Below are positions 54,192 through 64,000 of a stretch of DNA of 64,000 nucleotides, in pieces. The stretch is from Allokutzneria sp. NRRL B-24872. Its GTDB lineage: Bacteria > Actinomycetota > Actinomycetes > Mycobacteriales > Pseudonocardiaceae. Location: contig NZ_MUMH01000028.1 of NCBI RefSeq assembly GCF_002155965.1, forward strand, positions 26,896-90,895. The letters are read 5' to 3'. How positions within the stretch are numbered: the first letter of the stretch is position 1; each line of letters opens with the position of its first letter. The translations under genes were made by a program, and so were the position numbers. The notes under the pieces are model-generated. The model saw only the letters and a program-made list of their open reading frames with translations. It was not told the origin of the DNA and made no database searches.

Positions 54192-55271
54192 ATGGCTGGT
54201 GAGGCGTGGGCTCGTATCGGTGAACGCATCCGTTCCGCACGGGTCGGTTCGCAGCGCACCCAGGACGAGGTCGCCGGGGCGCTCGACATCGACCGCTCCT
54301 CGGTGGTGCGCCTGGAGGCCGGGCAACGCAAGATCTCGGCATTGGAGCTGGCGGCGCTGTCGGAGCTGTTCGACGTTCCGCTGACCTACTTCCTCCGTGA
54401 GTCGCCCGCCCCTGTCGTCTCCCGCAGACAACGCCTCGCCGATGACCCTGACGCCGCCGCGCGCACCGTTTGGCGCCTCGACGTCGACCTGGAAACCCAC
54501 GCCGCCGATGTCGCCTACATGGCGAAGTGGGGACTGATCGGCGAGCCAGCGGTGTCCTTCGACCTCGTGGAACCGAACAAACTTGCCGCTGCTGCGCGCG
54601 AGCACCTAGGGATCGTCCGTGGGCCGCTGCCCTCGCTGTCCGAGGTCACCGAGCGCTTCGGCCTGTACCTGCTGGTGGTCGACCGCGATGTCGACGGCGC
54701 CTCGATGCTCATCGACGAGCCCTTCAGCCTGGGAGCGGCGGTCATCGGCGGCCAAGCGGACCCCGGTCGCCGCCGGTTCACCGCAGCGCACGAACTGGGG
54801 CACCACCTGCTCGGTGACGCGTACAACTCAGACGTCGGTGGGAGCCGCGATGACCGAGAGGCCCTCATCGACACCTTCGCCCGTTCCTTCCTTCTTCCCG
54901 ATGCGGATGTTCGCCTGGAGTGGCGGTCAGCGGGCGAAGAGCCCTGGCGCGCGTTGCTCCGGATCGCCGGCCTCTACAGAGTCTCCTGGTCCGTCGCCGT
55001 GCAGCGTGCGCGCGAACTGGGCTTGATCGACTCCACCGATGCGCGCGTCCTCCGACCGCGGTGCCCGATGTTGGGCGACTTCCTCGCCGAACTCGGTGTC
55101 GCCCCTGAGGCGGACCTCAAGAACGGCGCGACCGGTCCTTACTGGAAGCGGGCCGTGCTCCAGGCGTACGAGCGGTCGCTGATCAGCGGAAACCGTGCGC
55201 TGGAACTACTGCACGGCGCAGTCACCAGCAAGAAGGACCTGCCTTTCGTCCCCGAGGACGAGACACCGTGA
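54192..55271 (+). CDS. XRE-family regulator fused to ImmA/IrrE metallopeptidase
   Basis: 359 residues: N-terminal XRE helix-turn-helix (TQDEVAGALDIDRSSVVRLE, about 21-40) and an ImmA/IrrE domain with the zinc motif HELGHH (about 198). Such fusions act as antitoxins or proteolytic repressors. The stop overlaps (GTGA) a PIN-like gene that is interrupted by an amber codon, so it forms the intact half of a probable toxin-antitoxin pair. Confidence 0.87.
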   Translation: MAGEAWARIGERIRSARVGSQRTQDEVAGALDIDRSSVVRLEAGQRKISALELAALSELFDVPLTYFLRESPAPVVSRRQRLADDPDAAARTVWRLDVDLETHAADVAYMAKWGLIGEPAVSFDLVEPNKLAAAAREHLGIVRGPLPSLSEVTERFGLYLLVVDRDVDGASMLIDEPFSLGAAVIGGQADPGRRRFTAAHELGHHLLGDAYNSDVGGSRDDREALIDTFARSFLLPDADVRLEWRSAGEEPWRALLRIAGLYRVSWSVAVQRARELGLIDSTDARVLRPRCPMLGDFLAELGVAPEADLKNGATGPYWKRAVLQAYERSLISGNRALELLHGAVTSKKDLPFVPEDETP

Positions 55272-55795
55272 ACATGGTCCTGATCTAGGACGCTTCGGCG
55301 CTGCACCACGCTGCTGATGTGAACCGGCTCGATGTGCTCGGCGACCTCGCTCACGGACCCGCTGCGTCACCGTGGCGCAACATCACCACCGCCACGGTCG
55401 TGAAGGAGATGCAGCGCAACGGTCTCGTCGTGCGACAGAAATGGCTGGAGACAGTGCACATCGACGAGCCGGACGAGATCCGTGCCCTGCTGACCTGGGC
55501 GGAACATCTCAGCGCTGGGCGTCGTGATCTTGGAGAGGCGACGGTCTGCGCCTGGGCCGACGTCCACGGCGGGGTCACGGTGATCGACGACGGTGGAGCT
55601 CGGCGGACGGCGCGGGAGCGCGGTCTGACCGTCCACGGAAGCCTGTGGGTGATCGCCGAGGGCATCAAGGCTGGCCGGTCGAGCTTGTGCAGCGCCAACG
55701 CGCTCGTCAACCAGCTGATCGGCAGTGGGGCGAGGTACCCGTTCAAGGAGAACGGTTTCGAGGAGTGGGCGGCCAAGGCGGGGCTGCTCGCCTGA
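55268..55795 (+). pseudogene. PIN-like partner of the XRE-ImmA gene, interrupted by an amber codon
   Basis: GTG 55268 overlaps the upstream stop (GTGA) and starts VNMVLI; the next codon is TAG (55286-55288), directly followed in frame by DASALHHAADVNRLDVLGDL, which contains the first acidic residue typical of PIN domains. The rest stays open to 55795 with further acidic positions (GEATVCAWADV, VTVIDDGGARR). The uninterrupted gene would have about 175 codons. The first start after the stop (GTG 55319) would lose the first catalytic strand. The protein is thus dead, restarted in inactive form, or made by readthrough. Confidence 0.75.
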
Positions 55796-55829
55796 ACGTG
55801 GTGTCGGGGGCCGGGGTTAGGCTCGCCGC

Positions 55830-56636
55830 GTGCTGACTGTCTCCACGGTGAACGTCAACGGAATCCGCGCGGCCGCGAAGAAGGAGAACGGCCTCGTCGA
55901 ATGGCTGGCGGCCACCTCCGCCGAGGTCGTCTGCCTGCAGGAGACCAGGGCCGAACCTGGGCAGATGCCCGCCGAGGTGCGCGAGCCGGAGGGCTGGCAC
56001 GTCGTGCACGCCCACAGCGACCAGAAGGGGCGCAACGGCGTCTCGATCCTGACCAGGCAGCAGCCGGAGGCGGTGCGGATCGGCTTCGGTGCCAAGGAGT
56101 TCGACAGCAGCGGGCGCTACATCGAGGTGGACCTGCCGGGCCTGACGGTGGCCAGCCTCTACCTGCCGAGCGGGGACGTGGGCACGCCGCGCCAGGACGA
56201 GAAGGAGCGTTTCATGGAGGCGTTCCTGCCCTACCTGGCGAAGCGCAAGCGCGCGGCGAAGCGGCAGAAGCGCGAGGTCGTGGTGTGCGGCGACTGGAAC
56301 ATCGCCCACCGCGAGATCGACCTGAAGAACTGGAAGGGCAACCAGAAGGAATCCGGGTTCCTGCCCGAAGAGCGCGCGTGGATGGACCGCGTCTTCAACG
56401 AGGCGGGCTACGTGGACGCATTCCGCAAGGCGCACCCGGAAGGTCCTGGGCCGTACTCGTGGTGGTCCTACCGGGGAAAGGCGTTCGACAACGACTCAGG
56501 GTGGCGGATCGATTACCAGATCGCCACGTCAGGATTGGCGGAGCGGGTCAAGGAAGCGCGGATCGAGCGCGCGGAGACCTATGCGGCGCGCTGGTCCGAC
56601 CATTCTCCGGTGACCATCACCTACGACTTCCCGTAG
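55830..56636 (+). CDS. xth: Exodeoxyribonuclease III
   Basis: 268 residues with the exonuclease-endonuclease-phosphatase core: NVNGIRAA (about 8), LQETRAEPGQ (catalytic Glu about 37), GDWNIAH (about 152) and SDHSPVTI (catalytic Asp-His near the end). It repairs abasic sites and removes nucleotides from DNA 3' ends. GTG 55830 is the start. It is convergent with the small secreted gene across a hairpin. Confidence 0.92.
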   Translation: MLTVSTVNVNGIRAAAKKENGLVEWLAATSAEVVCLQETRAEPGQMPAEVREPEGWHVVHAHSDQKGRNGVSILTRQQPEAVRIGFGAKEFDSSGRYIEVDLPGLTVASLYLPSGDVGTPRQDEKERFMEAFLPYLAKRKRAAKRQKREVVVCGDWNIAHREIDLKNWKGNQKESGFLPEERAWMDRVFNEAGYVDAFRKAHPEGPGPYSWWSYRGKAFDNDSGWRIDYQIATSGLAERVKEARIERAETYAARWSDHSPVTITYDFP

Positions 56637-56646
56637 TCGAGTGGAG

Positions 56647-56679
56647 TTCCCGGGCGGCTCCGGGAGAACCGCCCGGGAA
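56647..56679. terminator. Hairpin between xth and the small secreted gene
   Basis: 11-bp perfect stem (56647-56657 TTCCCGGGCGG with 56669-56679) and 11-nt loop, 10 bp after the xth stop and 5 bp after the convergent gene's stop. It serves both directions. Confidence 0.7.
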
Positions 56680-56684
56680 TGAAG

Positions 56685-57068
56685 TCACCAGTAGTTGATG
56701 TCCACGCACGGGTAGCCGGGGACGGCGCTGCCGAACGGCTGCCGCACCTTGCCGCAGACCTTCCCGTCCGGGAAGCTCACGTCGCTCGTGGTCCACGTGT
56801 GGGCGGTCCCGTTGCCGCCGACCTTGGTCTGCGTGAACGACCCGTCCCACTTGTCCAGGACGAAGACCCAGTCCCGGTTCTCGTTGCCCCGGTAGGTGAC
56901 GGTCGCCGAATCGGTGTGCGTGCGGTCGCCGACGACCTTGATGCACACATCGCCGTTGCAGCCGGACGCGGTGGCCGACGCGGTGCCGGGCGCCACGAGT
57001 CCAGTGACCAGAACCGCGGCGATGGCCGTCATCGCACCCAATGGGCGCAGGTTGAATCTGCTCGTCAT
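56685..57068 (-). CDS. Small secreted protein, unknown function
   Basis: 127 residues. A Sec signal (MTSRFNLRPLGAMTAIAAVL, cleavage near ASATA) precedes a mature domain of about 90 residues with four cysteines (CNGDVC, KVCGK, YPCVD) and many beta-prone strands (IKVVGDRTHTDSATVTYRG). The start at ATG 57066-57068 fits the signal; longer frames upstream have no coding bias. Confidence 0.75.
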   Translation of the reverse strand: MTSRFNLRPLGAMTAIAAVLVTGLVAPGTASATASGCNGDVCIKVVGDRTHTDSATVTYRGNENRDWVFVLDKWDGSFTQTKVGGNGTAHTWTTSDVSFPDGKVCGKVRQPFGSAVPGYPCVDINYW

Positions 57069-57173
57069 TTCGATAATCCCTAGAGCTTGTTCGGCAGGGT
57101 TGTCTGAAACGATAGCAGCGGCCGTCGGCTGAATTCGTTGATGCAATGGGGAATGCGGACGGATGTCCCTCGA

Positions 57174-57770
57174 TTACGGGTCGACCTCGAAGCGGCGCAG
57201 AACGTGGCCGTAACCGACGTGCCGGTCCAGCGGGCGGGCGATCACGCACACGCCGGTCGCGATGTCCAACCGCACGGTGAAGCGCTTGGCCGGTTTGTGC
57301 GGGGGCTGCTGCACGTGTCCGCGCGCACCGTCGAGCAGGGGGCAGCACGGGCACAGCGGGTCGTAGTCGTCGGTCGGCTGGACCACCGCGTCCAGCATCT
57401 TCCTGCCGCCGGAGCTGATCACCGCGAGGTGCTTGAACCGTAAGGGACCTGGCAGCGTTTCCGGGTCCTCGCCGGGCCACGACCAGCCGAAGCCGTCCGC
57501 CAGCTCGCGCGGCGCCAGCAGCGAGGGACCGTGGTAGCTGTCCCACATCGGCACGCCGAGCCGTGGTTCGAGCATGTCCTCGCCGGGCTCGCGCTCCACC
57601 CAGTCGTCGTCCGTCCAGTCCGCCAGCCGCACCGAGCCGTCGCGGGTCAGCTCGATCCGCTGGCGGCGGTCCCTGACGTCGTCCCGGAACACGTCCAGCT
57701 CGAAGCGCAGCCGCGACCAGCCACGAGGGGTCTCCCTGGCCAGTCTGCGGAAGAGTGCGGTCTCCGTCAC
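57174..57770 (-). CDS. Hypothetical cytoplasmic protein
   Basis: 198 residues from GTG 57768-57770. It is acidic, with Trp-rich N-terminal strands, the motif YDPLCPCCPLLDGARGH in the middle (three cysteines in CPCC arrangement) and RHVGYGHVLRRFEVDP at the end. The cysteine cluster could bind a metal. No family comes to mind. It is divergent from fbiC with 136 bp between. Confidence 0.6.
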   Translation of the reverse strand: MTETALFRRLARETPRGWSRLRFELDVFRDDVRDRRQRIELTRDGSVRLADWTDDDWVEREPGEDMLEPRLGVPMWDSYHGPSLLAPRELADGFGWSWPGEDPETLPGPLRFKHLAVISSGGRKMLDAVVQPTDDYDPLCPCCPLLDGARGHVQQPPHKPAKRFTVRLDIATGVCVIARPLDRHVGYGHVLRRFEVDP

Positions 57771-57906
57771 ACCTCTCGACTCTGCCCCAGTGCCGCCCGC
57801 CGGGCGAGGACGACGCACCGGATTGAGCTGAAGTGGTGATCATCGCAGGGAAAAAAACCGCTTCCGGCCCAGCGTGAACGTCGGTGGTCGAACCTAGGGT
57901 GAGAAG

Positions 57907-60408
57907 GTGAGCGAAACTCAGGGGCACCTGCACGCACCCACCGACGCGGCCGTTCGGCGGGCGCTGCGCAGGGCGCGGGACGGCGCCGCCCTCGACGTCA
58001 CCGAGGCCGCCGTGCTGCTCTCGGCGCGCGGTGCGCACCTCGACGAGCTGCTGGCCGCCGCGGGCACGGTCCGCGACGCGCACCTCGCGGCCGAGGGGCG
58101 CACCGGTGTGGTCACCTACAGCCGCAAGGTGTTCATCCCGCTCACCAGGCTCTGCCGGGACCGCTGCCACTACTGCACGTTCGCGACGGTGCCGCACCGC
58201 GTGCCCGCGGCCTTCCTCGAACGCGACGAAGTGCTCGCGATCGCTCGCGAGGGCGCGGCGGCCGGGTGCAAGGAGGCGCTGTTCACCCTCGGCGACCGGC
58301 CGGAGGAGCGCTGGCCGCAGGCCCGCGAGTGGCTCGACGCGCGCGGCTATTCGTCCACTGTGGACTACCTGCGCTCGGTGGCGGTCGCGGTGCTGGAGGA
58401 GACCGGGCTGCTGCCGCACCTCAACCCCGGAGTCCTGAGCTGGGAGGAGTTCCAGCGCCTCAAGCCGGTCTCGCCCAGCATGGGCATGATGCTGGAGACC
58501 ACCGCGACGCGGCTGTGGAGCGAGCAGGGCGGCCCGCACTACGGCAGCCCGGACAAGGAACCCGCCGTCCGGCTCCAGGTGCTCACCGACGCCGGGCGCG
58601 TCGGAGTTCCTTTCACCACGGGCATTCTGATCGGCATCGGGGAGAACCTGACCGAGCGCGCCGAGTCGTTGCTGGCGATCCGGCGCAGCTCGCGCCAGTA
58701 CGGCCACATCCAGGAAGTCATCGTGCAGAACTTCCGCGCCAAGCCGGACACGGCGATGCGCGGCATGCCGGACGCGGACCTGCACGAGCTGGCCGCGACA
58801 GTCGCCGTGGCGCGCCTGCTGCTCAGCCCCGGCGTCAGCGTGCAGGCGCCGCCCAATCTCATCGGCGAAGAGCACGAACTGTTGCTGCGCGCGGGAATCG
58901 ACGACTGGGGCGGGGTCTCGCCGATCACCCCGGACCACGTCAACCCGGAGCGCCCGTGGCCGCACATCGACGCGCTCGCCGCGCGCACCGGGGCGGCGGG
59001 ATTCGCACTCCGCGAACGGCTCACCGTCTATCCGCGCTACGTCAGGGCCGGAGCGCCGTGGATCGACCTGCGCGTGGCCGGACACGTTGCGGCGCTTGCG
59101 GAATCGGACGGCCTCGCGCGAGAGGGCGCGATCCCGATCGGCAGCGACTGGCAGGAGCCCGACGGCGGCCTGGAATCCAGTGGGCGCACCGATCTGCACA
59201 CCAGCATCGACACCGAAGGCCGCACGGAGGACCGGCGGACGGACTTCGACAACGTCTACGGCGACTGGGACGAGCTGCCCGTCATCGCCGCTCCCGAGCG
59301 GCTGGACGGCGACGTGCGCGCCGGGCTGAAGCTCGCCGAGTCCGACCCAGCCGCTCTGCTCGACGAAGCCAATTCCTTTGCGGCGCTTGCGTTGTTCACC
59401 GCCGAAGGTCCCGCGCTGGAGGAGCTGGCCAAGCTCGCCGACCAGCTCCGCGCGCGCGTCGTCGGCGACGACATCACCTACGTGGTGAACCGGAACATCA
59501 ACTTCTCCAACGTCTGCTACGCCGGCTGCCGCTTCTGCGCGTTCGCCCAGCGCGAGCGCGACGCCGACGCCTTCCGGCTCTCCGCCGAGGAGGTCGCCGA
59601 CCGCGCGCAGGAGGCCCACGAGGCGGGCGCCACCGAGGTCTGCATCCAGGGCGGAATCGACCCGAGGCTGCCGGTGACCGGCTACGCGGACCTGGTGCGC
59701 GCCATCAAGGCCAGGGTGCCGTCGATGCACGTGCACGCCTTCAGCCCCATGGAGATCGTCAGCGGTGCCGCCAAGGCCGGGGTCAGCGTCGAGGAGTGGC
59801 TGACCGACCTGCGGGACGCCGGGCTGGACACGATCCCCGGCACAGCGGCGGAGATCCTGGACGACGAGGTCCGTTGGGTGCTGACCAAGGGAAAGCTGCC
59901 CGCGAAGACCTGGATCGAGGTCGTCAGCACGGCGCACCGGCTCGGCATCCGCTCCAGCTCCACCATGATGTACGGCCACGTCGACCACCCCGGCCACTGG
60001 CTCGGGCACCTGCGCACGCTGGCACGCATCCAAGACGACACAGGCGGGTTCACCGAGTTCGTGCCGCTGCCGTTCGTGCACCGCAGCGCGCCGATCTACC
60101 TCGCCGGACTGGCCCGCCCGGGACCGACGCTGCGCGACAACCGCGCGGTGCACGCGATGGCCCGGCTCGCGCTGCACGGCCGCATCCCCAACATCCAGTG
60201 CTCGTGGGTCAAGCTCGGCGACGAGGGCACCGCGCACATGCTCCGCGGCGGCGCCAACGACCTCGGCGGGACGCTGATGGAGGAGACGATCAGCCGGATG
60301 GCCGGCTCGGAGCACGGCTCGGCGCGCACGGTCGAGCAGCTGGAGCGGATCGCGGCCTCGGTCGGCCGGAGGGCGCGAGAGCGTACCACCACCTATCTGC
60401 ATTCATGA
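57907..60408 (+). CDS. fbiC: Fused FO synthase FbiC (CofG/CofH)
   Basis: 833 residues containing two radical-SAM domains: CofG with CRDRCHYC (about 82-89) and CofH with CYAGCRFC (about 538-545). Together they make FO, the deazaflavin core of coenzyme F420, from tyrosine and a ribitylaminouracil. Fusion is typical of actinobacteria. It contains the palindrome at 58353-58365. A GTG start follows a weak ribosome binding site (GAGAAG). Confidence 0.95.
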   Translation: MSETQGHLHAPTDAAVRRALRRARDGAALDVTEAAVLLSARGAHLDELLAAAGTVRDAHLAAEGRTGVVTYSRKVFIPLTRLCRDRCHYCTFATVPHRVPAAFLERDEVLAIAREGAAAGCKEALFTLGDRPEERWPQAREWLDARGYSSTVDYLRSVAVAVLEETGLLPHLNPGVLSWEEFQRLKPVSPSMGMMLETTATRLWSEQGGPHYGSPDKEPAVRLQVLTDAGRVGVPFTTGILIGIGENLTERAESLLAIRRSSRQYGHIQEVIVQNFRAKPDTAMRGMPDADLHELAATVAVARLLLSPGVSVQAPPNLIGEEHELLLRAGIDDWGGVSPITPDHVNPERPWPHIDALAARTGAAGFALRERLTVYPRYVRAGAPWIDLRVAGHVAALAESDGLAREGAIPIGSDWQEPDGGLESSGRTDLHTSIDTEGRTEDRRTDFDNVYGDWDELPVIAAPERLDGDVRAGLKLAESDPAALLDEANSFAALALFTAEGPALEELAKLADQLRARVVGDDITYVVNRNINFSNVCYAGCRFCAFAQRERDADAFRLSAEEVADRAQEAHEAGATEVCIQGGIDPRLPVTGYADLVRAIKARVPSMHVHAFSPMEIVSGAAKAGVSVEEWLTDLRDAGLDTIPGTAAEILDDEVRWVLTKGKLPAKTWIEVVSTAHRLGIRSSSTMMYGHVDHPGHWLGHLRTLARIQDDTGGFTEFVPLPFVHRSAPIYLAGLARPGPTLRDNRAVHAMARLALHGRIPNIQCSWVKLGDEGTAHMLRGGANDLGGTLMEETISRMAGSEHGSARTVEQLERIAASVGRRARERTTTYLHS
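58353..58365. repeat. GTCCACWGTGGAC palindrome, copy 5
   Basis: GTCCACTGTGGAC inside fbiC, read as Ser-Thr-Val-Asp (SSTVDY). Confidence 0.85.
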
Positions 60409-60529
60409 TCCAAATGGGGGTGACACGCGCTGAAACCGTGACCGCTACGCTCAGCCGCCGTTACCAACGCGTTGCCTGACACCTCTCCACATCGGCGCGG
60501 CGCGTTGGGTAGTTTCTCGGCCGTGTCCT

Positions 60530-60556
60530 GGTTTCCCCCACAAGGGCGGGGAACCT
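60530..60556 (+). other. Hairpin in the leader of the small membrane protein gene
   Basis: GGTTTCCCC and GGGGAACC pair with one bulge around a loop, ending 6 bp before the AGGAGG of the next gene. It could affect translation; the role is unproven. Confidence 0.35.
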
Positions 60557-60576
60557 CCGTCTAGGAGGCACTTGAG

Positions 60577-61913
<1,337 letters not shown>

Positions 61914-61949
61914 TCTGCGGCGGTCACCCCGCCGGGGTAACTTCCGGTC

Positions 61950-62993
61950 GTGGCCGAGGTTGCGGAGCAGACCAAGCAGTCGTGGTTCGAGCGCCAGCGG
62001 GAACAACGCCGCTGGCTGGACCATCTCGTCCGCTCCGGCGGTCGCTACGTGGACAACTACGGCGATCACTACGCGGCGGCCATCACCTACTTCTCGATCC
62101 TCGCGATCGTGCCGCTGCTGATGGTCGCCTTCTCCGTCGCCGGTGTGATCCTCGAAGGCGACGCCGTGCTGTTGGCGCAGCTGAAATTGAAGATCGTCGA
62201 GGCGCTGCCCGGCGGGGCGAACGACTCCGTGGACAAGATCCTCGGCACCGTGCTCGATTCGCGGCAGACCGTGGGGTACATCGGTTTCGTCGTCGCGCTG
62301 TACTCCGGCTACAGCTGGATGGTCAGCCTCCGTGACGCGCTGACCGCGCAGTGGGGGCTCGCCCGCCCGGAGCTGCCGTTCTTCAAGACGCTGTTCAAGG
62401 ACCTGCTGGCCCTGGTCAGCCTCGGTGTCGCGCTGCTGGTCTCCTTCGGTATCACCGTCGCGGGCAGCGGCATGGCGCAGATAGTGCTCGGGTGGGTCGG
62501 CCTCGCTGACCAGGGCTGGGCGCAGGTGTTGATCCGGGCGCTGAGCATCGTGCTGTCCCTCGGCGCGAACTGGCTGGTCTTCCTGTGGGTGCTGGCGAAG
62601 CTGCCCCGCAAGCCGGTCACGTGGCGCAGCGCCATGCGCGGGGCGATCTTCGGCGCTGTCGGCTTCGAGATCCTCAAGCAGGCCGGTGCCCTCTACCTCG
62701 GCCAGGTCACCAAGTCGACGACCGGCGCCGTGTTCGGCTCCATCCTCGGTTTGTTCATCTTCGTGAACCTGGTGGCTCGCCTACTGGTGTTCGCGGCGGC
62801 GTGGACTGCGACCTCGCGCGACAACGCGCCGCCCCCGAGCGAGAACAAGACTCCGGCCCCTGCGGTCATCCAGCCGATCGTCGAGGTCCACGACGGCCCG
62901 AGCCCGCGTTCCGCCGCTGGGCTGGTCGGCGCCGGTGCTGCGGCGGGCCTGCTCGTCGGCAGGTTGTTCAGGTCCCGGAGAACAGGCCGCTGA
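61950..62993 (+). CDS. YihY/BrkB-type membrane protein
   Basis: 347 residues, six helices, with the YihY pattern: YGDHYAAAITYFSILAIVPL (about 30-49), LRDALTAQWG and VTWRSAMRGAIFGAVGFEILK. The C-terminal tail is polar. It was once called RNase BN but has no known enzymatic role. It lies 36 bp after trpS, so it may be cotranscribed. Its 3' end overlaps the convergent EspG-like gene by 26 bp. Confidence 0.88.
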   Translation: MAEVAEQTKQSWFERQREQRRWLDHLVRSGGRYVDNYGDHYAAAITYFSILAIVPLLMVAFSVAGVILEGDAVLLAQLKLKIVEALPGGANDSVDKILGTVLDSRQTVGYIGFVVALYSGYSWMVSLRDALTAQWGLARPELPFFKTLFKDLLALVSLGVALLVSFGITVAGSGMAQIVLGWVGLADQGWAQVLIRALSIVLSLGANWLVFLWVLAKLPRKPVTWRSAMRGAIFGAVGFEILKQAGALYLGQVTKSTTGAVFGSILGLFIFVNLVARLLVFAAAWTATSRDNAPPPSENKTPAPAVIQPIVEVHDGPSPRSAAGLVGAGAAAGLLVGRLFRSRRTGR

Positions 62994-63690
62994 CCTCTCG
63001 CGCCAGCACTGCGGAGTCGGCTGGCGCGACCGTGAGGTGGTCGCCTCTTCGCAGCGTCAGATACCGGCCGGAGTCGTTGTCGTGGAAGCCCACCACTCGT
63101 GGCGCTCGCTCCCGCCTGCCTTGTGAAGTCCGCCACGTCGCGCAGAACTGACCCCGGCGGGTGATGCCTTCACACATGGACACGAGCACGCGCGCGTCCG
63201 CGCTCGGCAGGCCGTCGCGGATCAGTGCTTCCGCGATGTCCGTTCCCCGGGCACTGCGCCCCGCCGCTTCGAAGCTCGCGACCCGCACGCTCACCGAGAC
63301 CCCGCGCCCCGCAGGCGCTTCCGGTAGCACCGCCACCATGCGGCCGACCGGATCTGCTGAGGGAAGCGACCGCAACGTGCAGCCGCCGTGCGCCAGCACC
63401 GCCAGGACGTCCGCGTCCCCCTCCGAGCTGAGCAGGGCGCGGACTTCGCCGTCCAGCCACGCCCTCAGCTCAAGGGCTCGACGCCCCATCGCCAGCGCGC
63501 GCAACCGCTCCTGCACCGCCGCCGTCGGCACCCGCCGCTCCGCGAGCCCCGCCCACGTCCGCCGCACCACCTCCGTGCGCTCGGCGTGCGTCGCGCCGGG
63601 GGAGGGGACGTCCAGGACCAGCGGCAACTCGCCCAGGCACGCCGACTCCCACAGCACGTCCAGTTCCACCTCCGACAGCCGCACGTCCAC
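62968..63690 (-). CDS. EspG-like ESX secretion-associated protein
   Basis: 240 residues with the EspG pattern: LSEVELDVLWESACLGELPL at the N-terminus, GATHAERTEVVRRTWAGLAE and LRALAMGRRALELRAWLD. EspG chaperones PE/PPE-type substrates in type VII (ESX) secretion. The neighbour at 63693 encodes the end of a glycine-rich protein that fits a PPE-like substrate, so this window stops at the edge of an ESX locus. Confidence 0.75.
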   Translation of the reverse strand: MDVRLSEVELDVLWESACLGELPLVLDVPSPGATHAERTEVVRRTWAGLAERRVPTAAVQERLRALAMGRRALELRAWLDGEVRALLSSEGDADVLAVLAHGGCTLRSLPSADPVGRMVAVLPEAPAGRGVSVSVRVASFEAAGRSARGTDIAEALIRDGLPSADARVLVSMCEGITRRGQFCATWRTSQGRRERAPRVVGFHDNDSGRYLTLRRGDHLTVAPADSAVLAREVSGLFSGT

Positions 63691-63692
63691 GC

Positions 63693-64000
63693 TCAGTCCT
63701 CACCGATGACCGGTGGCGCGACGAGGCGTTCGTCGTCGAAGAGATCGCTGCCCGGAATCCAGTACTTCCGCTGGTGCTCCGAGTCCTCCGCCTGCTGAGC
63801 CCCGCTCGCCGGCTGCAGAAACCCTTGCTGCCCAGGCGTTCCCGTTGGCTTCACCGCTCCGGCGGCACCCTTGCCCGCCGCCGTCTGCGCTCCTCCGCCG
63901 CTCCCCGGCCCCGCGCCGGGATGTCCGCCGGGGCCACCCACGCTTCCGCCGAGGCCGCCCGGACTTCCGCCGACCAGCCCGCCTCCGACCAGTCCGCCCC
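63693..64000 (-). CDS. Glycine-rich PPE/WXG-like protein, C-terminal part (partial)
   Basis: About 100 residues run off the right edge. The visible part is a glycine-rich linker (GGLVGGSPGG and similar) followed by a polar tail ending LVAPPVIGED, a C-terminus I associate with PPE-like proteins encoded beside EspG. Only 2 bp separate it from the EspG-like gene, so the two form an operon. The N-terminal domain is outside the window. Confidence 0.65.
   Translation of the reverse strand, partial: GGLVGGGLVGGSPGGLGGSVGGPGGHPGAGPGSGGGAQTAAGKGAAGAVKPTGTPGQQGFLQPASGAQQAEDSEHQRKYWIPGSDLFDDERLVAPPVIGED

Noticed and set aside
56617..60402. Minus-strand frame of 1261 codons opposite fbiC
   Set aside because: Artefact of high third-position G/C; fbiC on the plus strand has both radical-SAM sites and full family length.

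Overview
The window is about 70% GC, dense in genes with many GTG starts and 4-bp ATGA/GTGA overlaps, and carries actinobacterial marker genes: the fused FO synthase FbiC, a PMT-type protein O-mannosyltransferase, a gephyrin-like Glp/GlpR pair and an EspG/ESX locus edge. Gene content, gene order and two kinds of short repeat point to a filamentous actinomycete of the Pseudonocardiales (Amycolatopsis / Saccharothrix / Lentzea type). The order is inferred, not proven. I see no rRNA, CRISPR array, prophage or intact insertion sequence.

Layout: (1) 1-13 kb, accessory: a partial ABC exporter, a secreted DUF6355-like peptide, an Imm1-like fragment, a drug-resistance type UvrA paralogue, a VOC/AraC pair, a secreted S15 peptidase behind a gene with two compensating frameshifts, a Tat lipoprotein hydrolase, a NUDIX protein, tRNA-Arg(CCT), a Tat-exported amidase, an orphan response regulator and a GGDEF protein. 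(2) 14-17.3 kb, a zinc-starvation island: cysteine-poor ribosomal proteins S18, S14, L33 and L28 (with bluB 13 bp behind them), divergent from a P-loop-less COG0523 protein, L31 and L32, with two Zur-like operators between. (3) 19.2-32.8 kb, a conserved core whose order matches Mycobacterium tuberculosis Rv0981-Rv0996 as I recall it: mprA-mprB-pepD-moaB2-mscL, an FmdB zinc ribbon, 5-FTHF cyclo-ligase, galU, glp, rimJ, glpR. A DeoR regulator, galT and a wrecked alpha-galactosidase are inserted between mprB and pepD. (4) 32.8-38.2 kb, accessory: tRNA-Ala(CGC), an Imm50-like gene, secreted and lipoproteins and a TetR/NmrA pair, after which the mycobacterial order resumes with the PMT and rsmI. 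(5) 41-51 kb: two ABC-2 export systems, one with its own two-component system, several regulators, and repeat-rich intergenic DNA. (6) 51-64 kb: icd, a LysE exporter, an XRE-ImmA regulator coupled to a PIN-like partner that carries an amber codon, exonuclease III, fbiC, trpS, a YihY protein, and the start of an ESX-type locus.

How the genes connect: MprAB, PepD and MscL form an envelope-stress module, and mprA and pepD share the same 11-bp-spaced direct repeat exactly 22 bp before each start codon, which suggests co-regulation and leaderless mRNAs. GalU, Glp, RimJ and GlpR link precursor supply with a cell-division module. The zinc island exchanges zinc-binding ribosomal proteins for zinc-free paralogues and may tie this to cobalamin lower-ligand synthesis through BluB.

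The most unusual sequence-level signals are a palindrome read as Ser-Thr-Val-Asp in the same frame in five unrelated genes, the MprA-box-like repeats, the amber-interrupted PIN gene, and two families of intergenic repeat. I found no clearly new multi-gene system; the nearest candidates are the BluB-containing zinc operon and the interrupted XRE-ImmA/PIN pair.
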